Positions 43,147 to 52,041 of a DNA stretch of 64,000 nucleotides are shown here, piece by piece. Location of the stretch: the NCBI RefSeq assembly GCF_004323635.1, contig NZ_CP036515.1:2295501-2359500 (forward strand). The letters are read 5' to 3'. The first letter of the stretch is position 1. Every line of letters starts with the position of its first letter. Made by a program: the position numbers and the translations under genes. The notes beneath the pieces are model-generated. The model was not told the DNA's origin. It saw only the letters and a list, made by a program, of their open reading frames with translations, and ran no database searches. Source of the stretch: Lichenihabitans psoromatis (GTDB lineage: Bacteria > Pseudomonadota > Alphaproteobacteria > Rhizobiales > Beijerinckiaceae).

Positions 43147-43582
43147 AGCGCGACTTGTGCAACTAACATCTGCATACGCTAAGCTGCTGTTTTCGTTGTG
43201 CTTGGCCGGCGTTGCGAAAGTGTTGATTTTTGCACCAAGTCGACGGGCCGCAGCTGCCTCGCCAACGGACTTTTAAAGTCGGTGCGCGACGGTCCGAAAA
43301 GAAGGCTGGGATCCACCTTTCAGCCTGGGACTGCCCGTTATCAGAAGATATCAAACTTAGGCATGTGTCGCCGATAGTCGGATGGCGGCTGTCGCCAAGT
43401 TTCGACCACTTTGTGCTTTTCGCCATTTGACAAAGGACATTCGCATCATTTGTAGAGTCCGCCTCCAGCGGATGATGTCCCGCAGTCCGCGACCGGTGTC
43501 CGGTTCGCCCGCATTAAAAAGCGTACGCCGTCGAAACAGTCGATGATCTCCTTCTTATAAAAGACGTTGGGACCGACCCCTG
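43147..43582. other. Gap between resolvase and TetR genes
   Basis: 436 bases. Open frames are short and unlike known proteins. The segment next to the resolvase may contain further res subsites. No RNA gene or terminator was recognised. Confidence 0.5.
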
Positions 43583-44242
43583 TCAGGCGAGCTCACGGCC
43601 GGTTGCGGTCGCTGTCGTAGCTACGCCGTACATCACGCCGGCTTTGAATGCGCCATCCAGGGTCGCGATCGTTGCGCGCACCATATCTTCAACGGGTGCG
43701 CCGGCGTTGACGAGCTGGGCGACAAAGGCCGGGTGGATGTATGTCGTCACCGAATCCCGCACCACGCCCGCTGCAGTAGCCACATCGTCGATCTTCCACT
43801 CGCCGCGCTGGACCGCTTGGGCGATGAGCTTGCCGATGAGCAGAGTTATGCGTTCTGCATAACCGGCGATGATGTCGGGGCGTTCGACGGCGATCCGACG
43901 ATAGAGGTCGTGGATCTCGCGGTCACCGACGAAGCGGTTGCGCTTGCGCTGGTGCAAGTCCATCACCATCGACTCCAACCGTTTGGAAGCACTTCCGCCC
44001 GCATCCAAATAAGCGGCCGCCAGTTCCTCCTCCTCGCGCATCACCGCAAGCACGAGCGCATCGAATACGTCCGCCTTGGAGCGAAAGTGTCGATAAATCG
44101 TAGTGTGCGACGTGCCAAGGGCGCGCGCGATATCCACGACGTTTGTCTTGGCTTCTCCAAAGCGACGCACTTGTAAGCGCGCAGCATCGATGATCGCTGC
44201 CGCCGAAACGGCATCATCACGGTCTGAGGTTCGTGTCTGCAT
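43583..44242 (-). CDS. TetR-family regulator next to an SDR dehydrogenase
   Basis: About 219 residues from ATG 44242 (MQTRTSDRDDAVSAAA); the longer frame adds a doubtful N-terminus. The TetR HTH is at NVVDIARALGTSHTTIYRHF with RSKADVFDALV after it, and a helical ligand-binding domain follows. It is divergent from the dehydrogenase gene at 44359 with 116 bases between them, the common repressor-target arrangement. An imperfect inverted repeat ATGT-N8-ACAT near 44297-44312 is a possible operator. Confidence 0.87.
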   Translation of the reverse strand: MQTRTSDRDDAVSAAAIIDAARLQVRRFGEAKTNVVDIARALGTSHTTIYRHFRSKADVFDALVLAVMREEEELAAAYLDAGGSASKRLESMVMDLHQRKRNRFVGDREIHDLYRRIAVERPDIIAGYAERITLLIGKLIAQAVQRGEWKIDDVATAAGVVRDSVTTYIHPAFVAQLVNAGAPVEDMVRATIATLDGAFKAGVMYGVATTATATGRELA

Positions 44243-44358
44243 CAATATGGCATAGTAGCTTTTTCGACCTTGAGCAATAATAAACACTTTACGTATTATG
44301 TTCGTTGACACATTACGGATGAGGTCCTACGCTTGGTTCTCAAACCAGCGAGGCCGTC

Positions 44359-45492
44359 ATGGACACTTCCCAGCAATCTGCCCCCCACCGCATCGCGTTC
44401 GTGACCGGAGGATCGGGATTCGTCGGAAGTCACCTGATCGCCGCACTGCGGGACCAGGGCTGGGACGTGCACGCCCTCGCGCGCAGCAGAGATGCGGCCA
44501 TCGCGGTTCGAAAGCTTGGAGCCACGCCAGTGACCGGCGACCTCGATGACAGTGCAGCGCTTCGAGGTGCGATGACGGGTGCCGAGGTCGTGTTTCACAT
44601 CGCGGCACACTTCAAGCTTTGGGGGCCTCGCGCGCTCTTCGACAAGGTGAATGTGGACGGGATGCGCACGCTGGTCGACGCCGCTGCGGCGTCACCGTCG
44701 GTGCGACGGGTTGTGGCCGTCAGTGCAGCGGCGGTCGTCATGGGCGATCCCGAGCCGATGGTCGGCGTCATTGAAAGCGCACCGCGACAGGACCGATCCT
44801 TTGCGCCCTACGGATCGTCTAAGGCGGAGGGTGAAAAAGTCCTGCTCGCGGCGAACCACAAACGTGCGGGCTTCGAAACGATCGCAATCCGACCGCCGAT
44901 GATCTGGGGCAAAGACATGCCGACGCTCGATCACATGGTGGAGACCGTCCGTGCGGGCCGGTGGCAGTGGCCGGGCGGTGGCGATCAGGCGATGTCCGCG
45001 ATCCACGTCGACAATCTGGTCGATGCACTTATTCTGGCGGCTGACCATGGCAAGGGTGGTGAAGCCTACTTCGTCGCTGACGCCGAGGACGGCACGTTGA
45101 AAAGCGTAATTGGCGGACTGCTCGCCACGCGCTGTGTCAACGGTGGCGACAAGTCGATTGGGTTCGGAACCGCATGGACGATGGCAGGGATTATGGGCGC
45201 GATCTGGCGGACCTTCCGCCTCAGGGGCGAGCCGCCCATCACGCGACAGATGCTGCGGCTTATCGGACAGCCCTTCACTATAAGCACCGACAAGGCAAAA
45301 TGTGATCTGGGCTACGCGCCGCGGGTCAGCTGGAAACAGGGGATCGAACAGATGTCCGGACGTCCAGCTACACCGTTGACCGGTGTGCGCACTGAGGCGG
45401 TAAGGCCCGCGGTCGTAGAGTCGAACAAGGGTCGACAACAGCCGTCTAGCTCCGAAAATACCGATTATCGGAAGCTATTTGTCCGAAGCTAA
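44359..45492 (+). CDS. Extended SDR / NAD-dependent epimerase-dehydratase family oxidoreductase
   Basis: 377 residues. The Rossmann glycine motif is FVTGGSGFVGSHL at residues 14-26, and the active-site YxxxK lies in YGSSKAEGEKVLL near 151. ETIAIRPPMIWGKDM and SAIHVDNLVDALILA are typical of 3-beta-hydroxysteroid dehydrogenase or dihydroflavonol-reductase-like extended SDRs. The substrate is unknown. The C-terminus has a Ser/Gln-rich tail that adds about 30 residues. It is probably controlled by the divergent TetR gene. Confidence 0.88.
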   Translation: MDTSQQSAPHRIAFVTGGSGFVGSHLIAALRDQGWDVHALARSRDAAIAVRKLGATPVTGDLDDSAALRGAMTGAEVVFHIAAHFKLWGPRALFDKVNVDGMRTLVDAAAASPSVRRVVAVSAAAVVMGDPEPMVGVIESAPRQDRSFAPYGSSKAEGEKVLLAANHKRAGFETIAIRPPMIWGKDMPTLDHMVETVRAGRWQWPGGGDQAMSAIHVDNLVDALILAADHGKGGEAYFVADAEDGTLKSVIGGLLATRCVNGGDKSIGFGTAWTMAGIMGAIWRTFRLRGEPPITRQMLRLIGQPFTISTDKAKCDLGYAPRVSWKQGIEQMSGRPATPLTGVRTEAVRPAVVESNKGRQQPSSSENTDYRKLFVRS

Positions 45493-45731
45493 TGACGCAG
45501 ACGAATGGGAAGCAGACGCTATCGAGAGTGTGGAGCGACGGCCGCTGGCTTATCCATCAGCGGACATCCGCACGAGAATGCTGCACCCGCTAAAGGGTTA
45601 ATCCCGTCTGCGCGTTCATCAGACGCACAAATCTTGAGTTTCGCACCAAATGATCGCTCCCAACCTTATCAGTTTAGAAGCATCTGCTCGCGGGCGTGGA
45701 GCAATTCGGGCCGCTCGGCCCGTCTACCGGT

Positions 45732-46529
45732 CTACCGCACAGCGCCGAAGGTGAGGCCGCGCACAAACGTGCGTTGCGTCAACCAACCGACGAGCAGGAT
45801 AGGCCCGACTGCTAGCAGGGAGGCGGCAGACAGCTTCCCCCAGAGCAGGTCGCCGGACAGCGTCGCGATGTAGGCGCTGAGGGGAACGCCCGCAGATGAG
45901 GTCAGCTGGATGCTCCAGAATGCCTCGTTCCAGCAAAGGACAGCGGACAGGAGCGCGGTCGAGCAGACGCCCGAAAGGCAGAGGGGCAACAGCACGTAGA
46001 CAAGCTGCTGTCTCGCCGTCGCACCGTCCAACCGTGCGCTTTCAAGAATGTCGCGCGGGATCTCGCGCATGTAGGAATACAGCATCCAGACCATGATCGG
46101 TAGGTTGATCATCGCAAAGACAAGGACCACCCCGAGCTCCGTGTCGATCAGCTTAACGGCCTTGAAGATCAGGTACATGGGCAGCATGACGCCAATGCCA
46201 GGCATGAAGCGCGTCATCAACATGCCGAGTAGGATCGCGTTCCGACCCCTCCCCATGTGAAACGCGAGGGCGTACGCGGCCGGAAAAGCCAACAGGAAGC
46301 AGAGCACGGTGGCCCCACTCGACTCGACGGCGCTGTTGAGGATCGGACGCAGGACATTGGCGGCAGCGAAGTTTTCGAGCGTCGGCGTGAACAAGATCTT
46401 AGGTGGAACTTGGATTGCGTCGAGGTCGGTTTTAAATGCAGTCAGCGCCATCCAGATGATCGGCAGTGACATGGAAAGCGCCACGATCCAGGCCAGTACC
46501 GTCATCGCCAGCTTTTTAAGAGTCCTCAT
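45732..46529 (-). CDS. Orphan sugar ABC transporter permease (MalG-type)
   Basis: About 265 residues from ATG 46529 (MRTLKKLAMTVLAWIVALSM). It has six hydrophobic segments and the EAA loop ESARLDGATARQQLVYVLLP that contacts the ATPase. This is the carbohydrate ABC permease type (MalG/UgpE). The matching MalF-type permease, binding protein and ATPase are not adjacent, so an operon has been broken and this gene is probably idle unless it works with subunits encoded elsewhere. It ends 239 bases from the dehydrogenase gene, tail to tail. Confidence 0.88.
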   Translation of the reverse strand: MRTLKKLAMTVLAWIVALSMSLPIIWMALTAFKTDLDAIQVPPKILFTPTLENFAAANVLRPILNSAVESSGATVLCFLLAFPAAYALAFHMGRGRNAILLGMLMTRFMPGIGVMLPMYLIFKAVKLIDTELGVVLVFAMINLPIMVWMLYSYMREIPRDILESARLDGATARQQLVYVLLPLCLSGVCSTALLSAVLCWNEAFWSIQLTSSAGVPLSAYIATLSGDLLWGKLSAASLLAVGPILLVGWLTQRTFVRGLTFGAVR

Positions 46530-46655
46530 AGTCGATACCTGGCCTGCCGGGAAAAGGCAGCGTCCCACGCCGTCGCACTTGCAGCTACGGAAATTGTTTG
46601 CTCAACTTGCATCGAGTTTGTGCGGACCGGGCTGCACGTCGCTGCTGGATCCGCA

Positions 46656-47510
46656 ATGGCCGATGTTATTTCCCCGTTTCGAATCGTCTTCGCTGAGCAC
46701 AAGGCGGATTACCGCCTGAACCTACAGTTCTGTTGTGATCACTATCGGTCTGTCTCGGAGGTGTGTCGCCGCCTGACGATTAATCGACAGCAGTTCAATC
46801 GCTACCTCATGGGATCGGCGGCCCCGTCGCGCCACAACCATAAGCTCATCAGCGACTTTTTTGGGCTTGAAGACGAGGAACTGTTCACCTCGCATGCGAC
46901 GTTTGCGGCCACCTTCAAGCGACGCTTGGCCACGCAGGACGTGCCTGCGGTGTTGCCTCGATCAGCGAGCCTTCTTCGCGCTGTGTCCAGCGCAGGCGCT
47001 GGATTGTCCGAATACCAGGGGTTCTATTTCAAATACTTCTACACCTATCTTGGTGGGAGACGGATCAAACGCGAGCTTGCACATTGGCATTACGATGGAG
47101 ACCTGCTCGTCTCCTCCGTAAAGCAGCGCTACCTGGGAGAGGACGAAACAGACGACACTACGATCGGCTTGATGACCTACCGGGGCATCGTCGGCCATTG
47201 GGGCAACCGTCTGATGGTCATCGACCATCAGCGCGGTGCGTCAAACGAGGTGTCAACCATGCTTCTCTATCCAAAGGGGCGTCGCCTCAAGCGACTACAC
47301 GGCTTGACGCTCGGCGTGAGTCACGCGTCGGCCCGTTCTATTGCCGCTGCTCGGGTCGTCATGGATTTTCTGGGAACCGAGATCGACATCCGAACGGCGC
47401 TGGCCAGCCTTGGAACGTTCGATCTCGACGAGCCGTCTGTACCAGATGGCGTCAAACGAGCCGTCAAGAACGACATGCGAGATGACGAAACGATGTTCCT
47501 CGCGCGCTGA
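46656..47510 (+). CDS. Helix-turn-helix regulator-like protein
   Basis: About 284 residues from ATG 46656 (MADVISPFRIVFAEHKADYR); an upstream in-frame GTG exists. Near residues 30-75 there is an XRE-like motif (YRSVSEVCRRLTINRQQFNR, then YLMGSAAPSRHNHKLISDFF) in which the second helix could bind DNA. The rest is a mixed alpha/beta domain (YQGFYFKYFYTYLGGRRIKR, IGLMTYRGIVGHWGNRLMVI) without a named family. It may regulate the divergent permease operon of which only the permease survives. Confidence 0.65.
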   Translation: MADVISPFRIVFAEHKADYRLNLQFCCDHYRSVSEVCRRLTINRQQFNRYLMGSAAPSRHNHKLISDFFGLEDEELFTSHATFAATFKRRLATQDVPAVLPRSASLLRAVSSAGAGLSEYQGFYFKYFYTYLGGRRIKRELAHWHYDGDLLVSSVKQRYLGEDETDDTTIGLMTYRGIVGHWGNRLMVIDHQRGASNEVSTMLLYPKGRRLKRLHGLTLGVSHASARSIAAARVVMDFLGTEIDIRTALASLGTFDLDEPSVPDGVKRAVKNDMRDDETMFLAR

Positions 47511-48177
47511 GGGGTCAGAATCGTTTGTGGCTGACGGGGAAATCGCCATTTTCTGACATCCGTTTCTGGCATCAGCGCTCAAAGCCGCTCCCCAGCCGTC
47601 TCGGTCGTGTTTTAAAAGTCTGGCGATATGCACAGTCGATCCGAGTTTGGTTGAAAGCGGGCGTTCTGCGCAGCGTGTCTACTTGAAGTTATGTTCTACT
47701 AACCCACTTCGACGTCTTATCAGAAAGGTCTAAGTATTATGCAATCTGTGTGTGGTATCTAGGTTTTTTTTTCATCGATTAAAGGAGGTGCAAAGAGATC
47801 AACGATCCGACGGCAAGAAACACGGATCGAACCTGGCCCAATGCTCTTCGTGTGCGATGGCGACAGGAGCGAAACAGCTTTAGTGAATGTCACACGCTGC
47901 ACGGATATGAAGCTCAAAAACGTAGAAAGATTCCTGCACCGCAAAACCAAATGGCCGTTCGAAGTGATGTTGAAGGGAATGCAAGAGCATTACCGTACGA
48001 TAAAAATGCACGACTTGGTTCAGGTTGTCGAACACGAGCCGCGGATTGAGAGTCCAGTTTAACTCTTCGATAGGGATCAAAAGCTGCGTCCAAACACTCA
48101 TGAAAAATTCTTGAGTTTTGCACCCCCGCCAAGTCGGTTTTAGCGTCAGGAGCGGTTTCTACCGGCCGCCTAATTCA
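47511..48177. other. Gap with no convincing gene
   Basis: About 670 bases, less GC-rich than the surroundings. Overlapping frames on both strands at 47759-48101 have no family resemblance. A T8 run (47764-47771) and an AAAGGAGGTG sequence (47780-47789) are seen, but no start codon at a proper distance follows. This looks like a recombination junction before the detoxification cluster. Confidence 0.5.
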
Positions 48178-48450
48178 ATGTCCAAGTCGGGTCCGATGGG
48201 CGACATGGGCGAGTATTGCTTCATCGATCATGCCGGCAAGCGGATCGGTGCGATGATGACCGCAGGAGCCGGATGGCCGACGCGCTCGACTTATTATTTT
48301 AATGTGCCCTCAATCGACGCCGCGGTCCCGAAGATCGCCGCCGGCGGCGGCACCGTGACGATGGGCCCGCACGAAGTGCCCGGCGGCATGCACATCGTGA
48401 TGGGCACCGATCCGCAAGGCGCCGCCTTCGCGTTGGTCGGGGGAAAGTAG
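48178..48450 (+). pseudogene. VOC-family protein, C-terminal fragment
   Basis: The frame encodes the last 90 residues of a glyoxalase/bleomycin-resistance-like (VOC) protein: FIDHAGKRIGAMMTAGAGWP, then STYYFNVPSIDAAVPKIAAG, MGPHEVPGGMHIVMGTDPQG and AAFALVGGK. A normal VOC protein of this kind has a first beta-alpha-beta module of 50 or more residues before this, which is absent; upstream sequence is unrelated. It lies 11 bases before the PhnB-like gene. Confidence 0.75.
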
Positions 48451-48461
48451 GGAGCACCATC

Positions 48462-48956
48462 ATGGCAAAGATGACCACCTGCCTGTGGTTCGACCATGGT
48501 CAGGCCCGAGAGGCCGCCGAGTTTTACGCCAGCGTGTTCCCCGATACGCATGTCGGCTCGGCGCTCAACTCGCCTGCAGACAATCCGTCGAGCAAGCGTG
48601 GCCAGGAAATCACCGTCGAGTTTACTTTGCTCTGCCAGTCGTTCGTCGGGCTGAACGGTGGCTCTCGCTTCACCCCCAACGAGGCGGTCAGCTTCCAAGT
48701 CTTCACCGACACGCAAGAACAAACAGATCGCTACTGGAACGCTCTCGTCGGCAACGGCGGTACGGAAAGCATGTGCAGTTGGTGCAAGGACCGCTGGGGC
48801 TTTTCGTGGCAGATCGTGCCCCGCGCGCTGATGGCGGGGATGGCCGATCCCGATCCGGCGGCGGCCAAACGCGTGATGGAAGCGATGATGACGATGCGGA
48901 AGATCGACATCGCCGGGATCGAAGCGGCGCGCGCCGGGGAAGCCGCCCATGCGTAA
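48462..48956 (+). CDS. PhnB-like VOC protein (3-demethylubiquinone methyltransferase-like fold)
   Basis: 164 residues of the VOC superfamily annotated PhnB or 3-dmu-9_3-mt. The N-terminus (TTCLWFDHGQAREAAEFYAS) and the stretch GQEITVEFTLLCQSFVGLNG are diagnostic, as is CSWCKDRWGFSWQIVPRALM. Despite the old name these are not proven methyltransferases. The stop overlaps the start of the DHFR-like gene by eight bases. It belongs to a four-gene set with a VOC fragment, a DHFR-like protein and a GST, common in alphaproteobacteria. Confidence 0.88.
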   Translation: MAKMTTCLWFDHGQAREAAEFYASVFPDTHVGSALNSPADNPSSKRGQEITVEFTLLCQSFVGLNGGSRFTPNEAVSFQVFTDTQEQTDRYWNALVGNGGTESMCSWCKDRWGFSWQIVPRALMAGMADPDPAAAKRVMEAMMTMRKIDIAGIEAARAGEAAHA

Positions 48957-49611
48957 GATCATCGGCGGGATGTTCGTGTCGCTTGACGGCGTCATTCAGG
49001 CGCCGGGCGGGCCATCCGAAGATGCAACCGGCGGCTTCGTGCACGGCGGCTGGATGTTTCCCTTAGCCGACGATCAGGTCGGTGCGGCAATCGGCGATTT
49101 CATCTCGCGGCTTTACGACCTGCTGCTCGGACGGCGAACCTACGACATCTTTGCTGCCTACTGGCCCTATGTGGACGGTGAGGGCACGGCGATGGGCGAA
49201 GCGTTCACCGCGGCAAACAAATATGTCCTGACGCAAGGCGCGCAACCGCTGCCCTGGGCGAACAGCCACCGAATGCGCGGCGTGGACGACGTTGCGATGC
49301 TGAAGCGGGGCGATGGACCTGATCTGTTAATCCAGGGCTCCAGCACGATCTACCCTGCGCTGCTCGCAGCGGGCCTGCTTGACCGACTGGTGCTCTACAC
49401 CTTCCCGATCATGGTTGGCAGCGGCAAGCGGCTGTTCGGCGAGGGGACGCCATCCGGCACGCTCAAGCTGGTCGATCACCAGGTATCGCCAGGGGGCACC
49501 GTGATCGCGACTTACGAACCTGCTGGGCGAGTTGAAACAGGGTCCTTCGGACCAATCCGGAGCGAGCGTGAGGACCAACGGCAAACCAAAATGAAGGACG
49601 GCACATGGTAG
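48949..49611 (+). CDS. Dihydrofolate reductase family protein (RibD C-terminal-like)
   Basis: 220 residues. The fold signature is MRKIIGGMFVSLDGVIQAPG at the N-terminus, LLLGRRTYDIFAAYWPYV in the middle and LIQGSSTIYPALLAAGLLDR with FPIMVGSGKRLFGEG later, which is the RibD_C/DHFR-like NADPH-binding family. These stand-alone proteins are of unknown substrate and are not the housekeeping folA product. The final 25 residues form a charged tail beyond the family core. It overlaps the GST start by seven bases. Confidence 0.88.
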   Translation: MRKIIGGMFVSLDGVIQAPGGPSEDATGGFVHGGWMFPLADDQVGAAIGDFISRLYDLLLGRRTYDIFAAYWPYVDGEGTAMGEAFTAANKYVLTQGAQPLPWANSHRMRGVDDVAMLKRGDGPDLLIQGSSTIYPALLAAGLLDRLVLYTFPIMVGSGKRLFGEGTPSGTLKLVDHQVSPGGTVIATYEPAGRVETGSFGPIRSEREDQRQTKMKDGTW

Positions 49612-50264
49612 TCCAGCTTTTCGGTCACCCCTTCTCATCGTACACGTGGAAGGCGAAGATCGCGCTCTACGAGAAGGACACCCCGTCTGCATTCCGGATG
49701 GTGGATCCCGATCATCCCGAGAATGGCACCGAGCTTTCCCGTCGCTCGGCGGTTGGCAAGTTCCCACTGCTCGTTGACGGCGATGTCGCGGTGTTCGAGG
49801 CGACCGCGATCATCGAGTATCTCGAAGCGTCCCGTCCCGGTCCGATACACTTGATCCCCGTCCACCCCGAGGCGGCGGTCACGGTGAGGATGATGGACCG
49901 CGTGTTCGACAACTACGTGATGAACGTGATGACAGTGATGGTCGGCGATGCGCTGCGCCCGGAGCAACACCGCGACCCCTACGGCGTCGAGCGCGCCCGC
50001 GCCGGCCTGGACAGAATCTATGCGTGGCTCGACGGCGAACTGGAGGGCCGCATCTGGGCGTGTGGGGCGGACTTCACCCTTGCCGACTGCGCCGCCTCCC
50101 CCTCGCTCTTCTACGCCGATTGGGTGCACCGCATCGGCGACAAGCACGCCACGCTAACAGCCGATCGCGCTCGCTTGCTCGCCCGCCCTTCGGTCGCGCG
50201 CTGCGTCGAGGAGGCGCGACCATACCGCGCTTATTTCCCGCTCGGCGCGCCCGACCGGGATTGA
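49605..50264 (+). CDS. Glutathione S-transferase family protein
   Basis: 219 residues. The N-terminal thioredoxin-like domain (LFGHPFSSYTWKAKIALYEK) includes the cis-Pro and glutathione-binding signature VGKFPLLVDGDVAVFEATAI with the E-A/S pair, followed by IIEYLEASRPG. The C-terminal helical domain has GADFTLADCAASPSLFYADW, the GST N-capping-box region. It ends the detoxification operon 94 bases before IS3 copy 3. The substrate is unknown. Confidence 0.92.
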   Translation: MVVQLFGHPFSSYTWKAKIALYEKDTPSAFRMVDPDHPENGTELSRRSAVGKFPLLVDGDVAVFEATAIIEYLEASRPGPIHLIPVHPEAAVTVRMMDRVFDNYVMNVMTVMVGDALRPEQHRDPYGVERARAGLDRIYAWLDGELEGRIWACGADFTLADCAASPSLFYADWVHRIGDKHATLTADRARLLARPSVARCVEEARPYRAYFPLGAPDRD

Positions 50265-50420
50265 GAGTGCTCCAGACGGCGAGGATGCGCCAGGAGCGGA
50301 CATAAGCTGACCGTCCAGGACCAGACGTTCGGCTTCGCGCCTAACCACGCCACTCAGTGATCGTCCCCCCTTGAAGTGGTCCATCCCGATGTATGGCTTT
50401 CGAGCCTGGAGGATGGATCG

Positions 50421-50696
50421 ATGGGAAGACGACCGAAGCCTGAAGAGATCGTGAGCAAGCTGCGTCAGGTCGACGTGTTGGTCTCACAGGGGAAGACCGT
50501 TGCGGACTCGGTTCGCTCGATCGGGGTGACCGAGGTCACCTACTACCGGTGGCGGAAGGAGTTCGGCGGCTTGAAGCTTGACCAGGTCAAGCGCCTGAAG
50601 GAGCTGGAGACGGAGAACATGCGGCTTCGCAAGGCGATCGCCGACCTCACGCTCGACAAGCTGATTCTGAAGGAGGCGGCCTCGGGAAACTTCTGA
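50421..50696 (+). CDS. IS3-family transposase OrfA, copy 3
   Basis: A 91-residue HTH and leucine-zipper end-binding protein, identical to that of copy 2 and one residue different from copy 1. The start is MGRRPKPEEIVSK. It supplies the N-terminal part of the OrfAB transposase after frameshifting. Confidence 0.93.
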   Translation: MGRRPKPEEIVSKLRQVDVLVSQGKTVADSVRSIGVTEVTYYRWRKEFGGLKLDQVKRLKELETENMRLRKAIADLTLDKLILKEAASGNF

Positions 50697-50728
50697 GCCC
50701 CGCGCGCCGGCGCGTCTGCATCGAGCAT

Positions 50729-51601
50729 GTGCGACAGCATTTGCCTGTCTCCGAGCGCCGCGTCTGTGCGGCGCTCGGTCAGCACCGCTCGACGCAGCGC
50801 AAGGCGCCGCGGGGCTTTGACGACGAAGAGGCGTTGACGGGCGACATCATCGAGCTGGCGCGGCAGTACGGCCGCTACGGCTATCGCAAGATCGCGGCGT
50901 TGCTGCGCGATGCCGGGTGGCTGGTAAACGACAAGCGGGTCGAGCGCATCTGGCGATGCGAAGGGCTGAAGGTGCCGGCCAAGCAGCCGAAGAAGGGACG
51001 TCTCTGGCTCAACGACGGCTCCTGCATTCGCCTCCGGCCCGAGCACCGCGATCACGTCTGGTCGTACGACTTTGTCGAGGATCGCACGCATGACGGCCGC
51101 AAGTTCAGGACCCTCAATGTCGTCGACGAGTTCACCCGGGAGTGCCTGGCCATCCGGGTCGCGCGCAAGCTCAACTCGACCGACGTCATTGACGTTCTGT
51201 CCGACCTGTTCATCCTGCGCGGCGTGCCTGGTCACATCCGTTCGGACAACGGCCCCGAGTTCATCGCCCAGGCTGTGCAAGACTGGATCACGGCGGTTGG
51301 AGCAAAGACCGCCTATATTGCCCCAGGCAGCCCGTGGGAGAACGGCTACGTCGAGTCGTTCAACGCTCGCTTCCGAGACGAGCTGCTCGACGGAGAGATC
51401 TTCTACTCGCTCAAGGAAGCTCAGGTCATCATCGAAAGCTGGAGAAGGCATTACAATACTGTGCGCCCGCACGGATCAATCGGCTACAAGCCCCCGGCGC
51501 CGGAGGTCTTCGTGCCCGCCTTCGCCGCATGGCCGGCTGCGAAACCCCGACCATCTCCGCCGGCCATGCTCAGGGTGGCGCCCAGGCCGACCATGAACTA
51601 A
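50729..51601 (+). CDS. IS3-family transposase OrfB (DDE), copy 3
   Basis: 290 residues, identical to the other copies; the DDE residues are intact (VWSYDFVED, HIRSDNGPEF, NGYVESFNARFRDEL). The frame is open upstream to the OrfA stop. It should be active. Confidence 0.94.
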   Translation: MRQHLPVSERRVCAALGQHRSTQRKAPRGFDDEEALTGDIIELARQYGRYGYRKIAALLRDAGWLVNDKRVERIWRCEGLKVPAKQPKKGRLWLNDGSCIRLRPEHRDHVWSYDFVEDRTHDGRKFRTLNVVDEFTRECLAIRVARKLNSTDVIDVLSDLFILRGVPGHIRSDNGPEFIAQAVQDWITAVGAKTAYIAPGSPWENGYVESFNARFRDELLDGEIFYSLKEAQVIIESWRRHYNTVRPHGSIGYKPPAPEVFVPAFAAWPAAKPRPSPPAMLRVAPRPTMN

Positions 51602-51635
51602 CAATCAACCCGGACCACCCGATGGGGGCCGATCA

Positions 51636-51752
51636 AGGTTCCAAGGTTCCAATGGCAGGCGCTTGAATTCTTGACGGAAGGTCTGCCGCGCCAGCTGTGC
51701 CGCTGATCGAGAGTACGGCTAATACGACAATTGATTTCAGGTGAACTGACAT
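51636..51752 (-). pseudogene. Omp25/31-type outer-membrane protein, signal peptide only, cut by IS3 copy 3
   Basis: On the minus strand ATG 51752, with AAGGA upstream, opens 39 codons that run into the IS. The encoded segment is a Sec signal peptide (MSVHLKSIVVLAVLSISGTA, cleavage likely after GAA) and a mature start ADLPSRIQAP. This AADLPSR mature end is characteristic of the small beta-barrel Omp25/Omp31-like proteins of Hyphomicrobiales. A 24-base palindrome lies 120 bases upstream of the ATG. Confidence 0.75.
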
Positions 51753-51872
51753 GGGTGATCCTTGTTCGCAGAGCACGGATGAAGCCGGGCTCGCTCGTGT
51801 GGCATCTACTGAGGCGTCATTGAGGGGCTCGTAGACGGCGAGGCAGTCTGCCAGTTCGCCCTCTCAAGACTA

Positions 51873-51896
51873 GTGATAATGAACGTTCATTATCAC
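51873..51896. promoter_or_regulatory. 24-base perfect palindrome, candidate TetR operator 1
   Basis: The half-site GTGATAATGAAC is followed by its exact inverse. It lies 120 bases upstream of the broken outer-membrane protein gene. Twenty-one of its 24 positions match the palindrome at 53443-53466, in front of the TetR gene, so both are probably bound by that regulator. Confidence 0.75.
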
Positions 51897-52041
51897 GTCA
51901 AGGCGCAATTGTGGCCAATCAAAGCGCTCCTAGTGGTTTGTTATACGTCGTGAGGCTGTTTATCGACGAGGACAGCAACCGTTTACGAAGAGAGCGTTGC
52001 CAATGCAGTTTCGTTAGCTTCGACGTGCGGGCGTCAACCGG

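Larger units (their letters stand above)
50358..51635 (+). mobile_element. IS3-family (IS407-group-like) insertion sequence, copy 3
   Basis: The element is 1278 bases with the same ends as copies 1 and 2, in direct orientation to copy 1. The flanks are CTCAG and AGGTT, without target duplication. Its right end has cut an outer-membrane protein gene after codon 39, and the remainder of that gene is not on the left side, so a deletion or rearrangement followed insertion. Confidence 0.95.

Noticed and set aside
47759..48101. Overlapping 60-75 codon frames on both strands
   Set aside because: No family resemblance, no ribosome binding site at a sensible distance, and they overlap each other.
50154..50384. 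A 76-codon minus-strand frame ending at IS3 copy 3
   Set aside because: It reads through the GST gene antisense and across the IS end. I could not link it to the DUF736 or LysR gene halves missing from copy 1.
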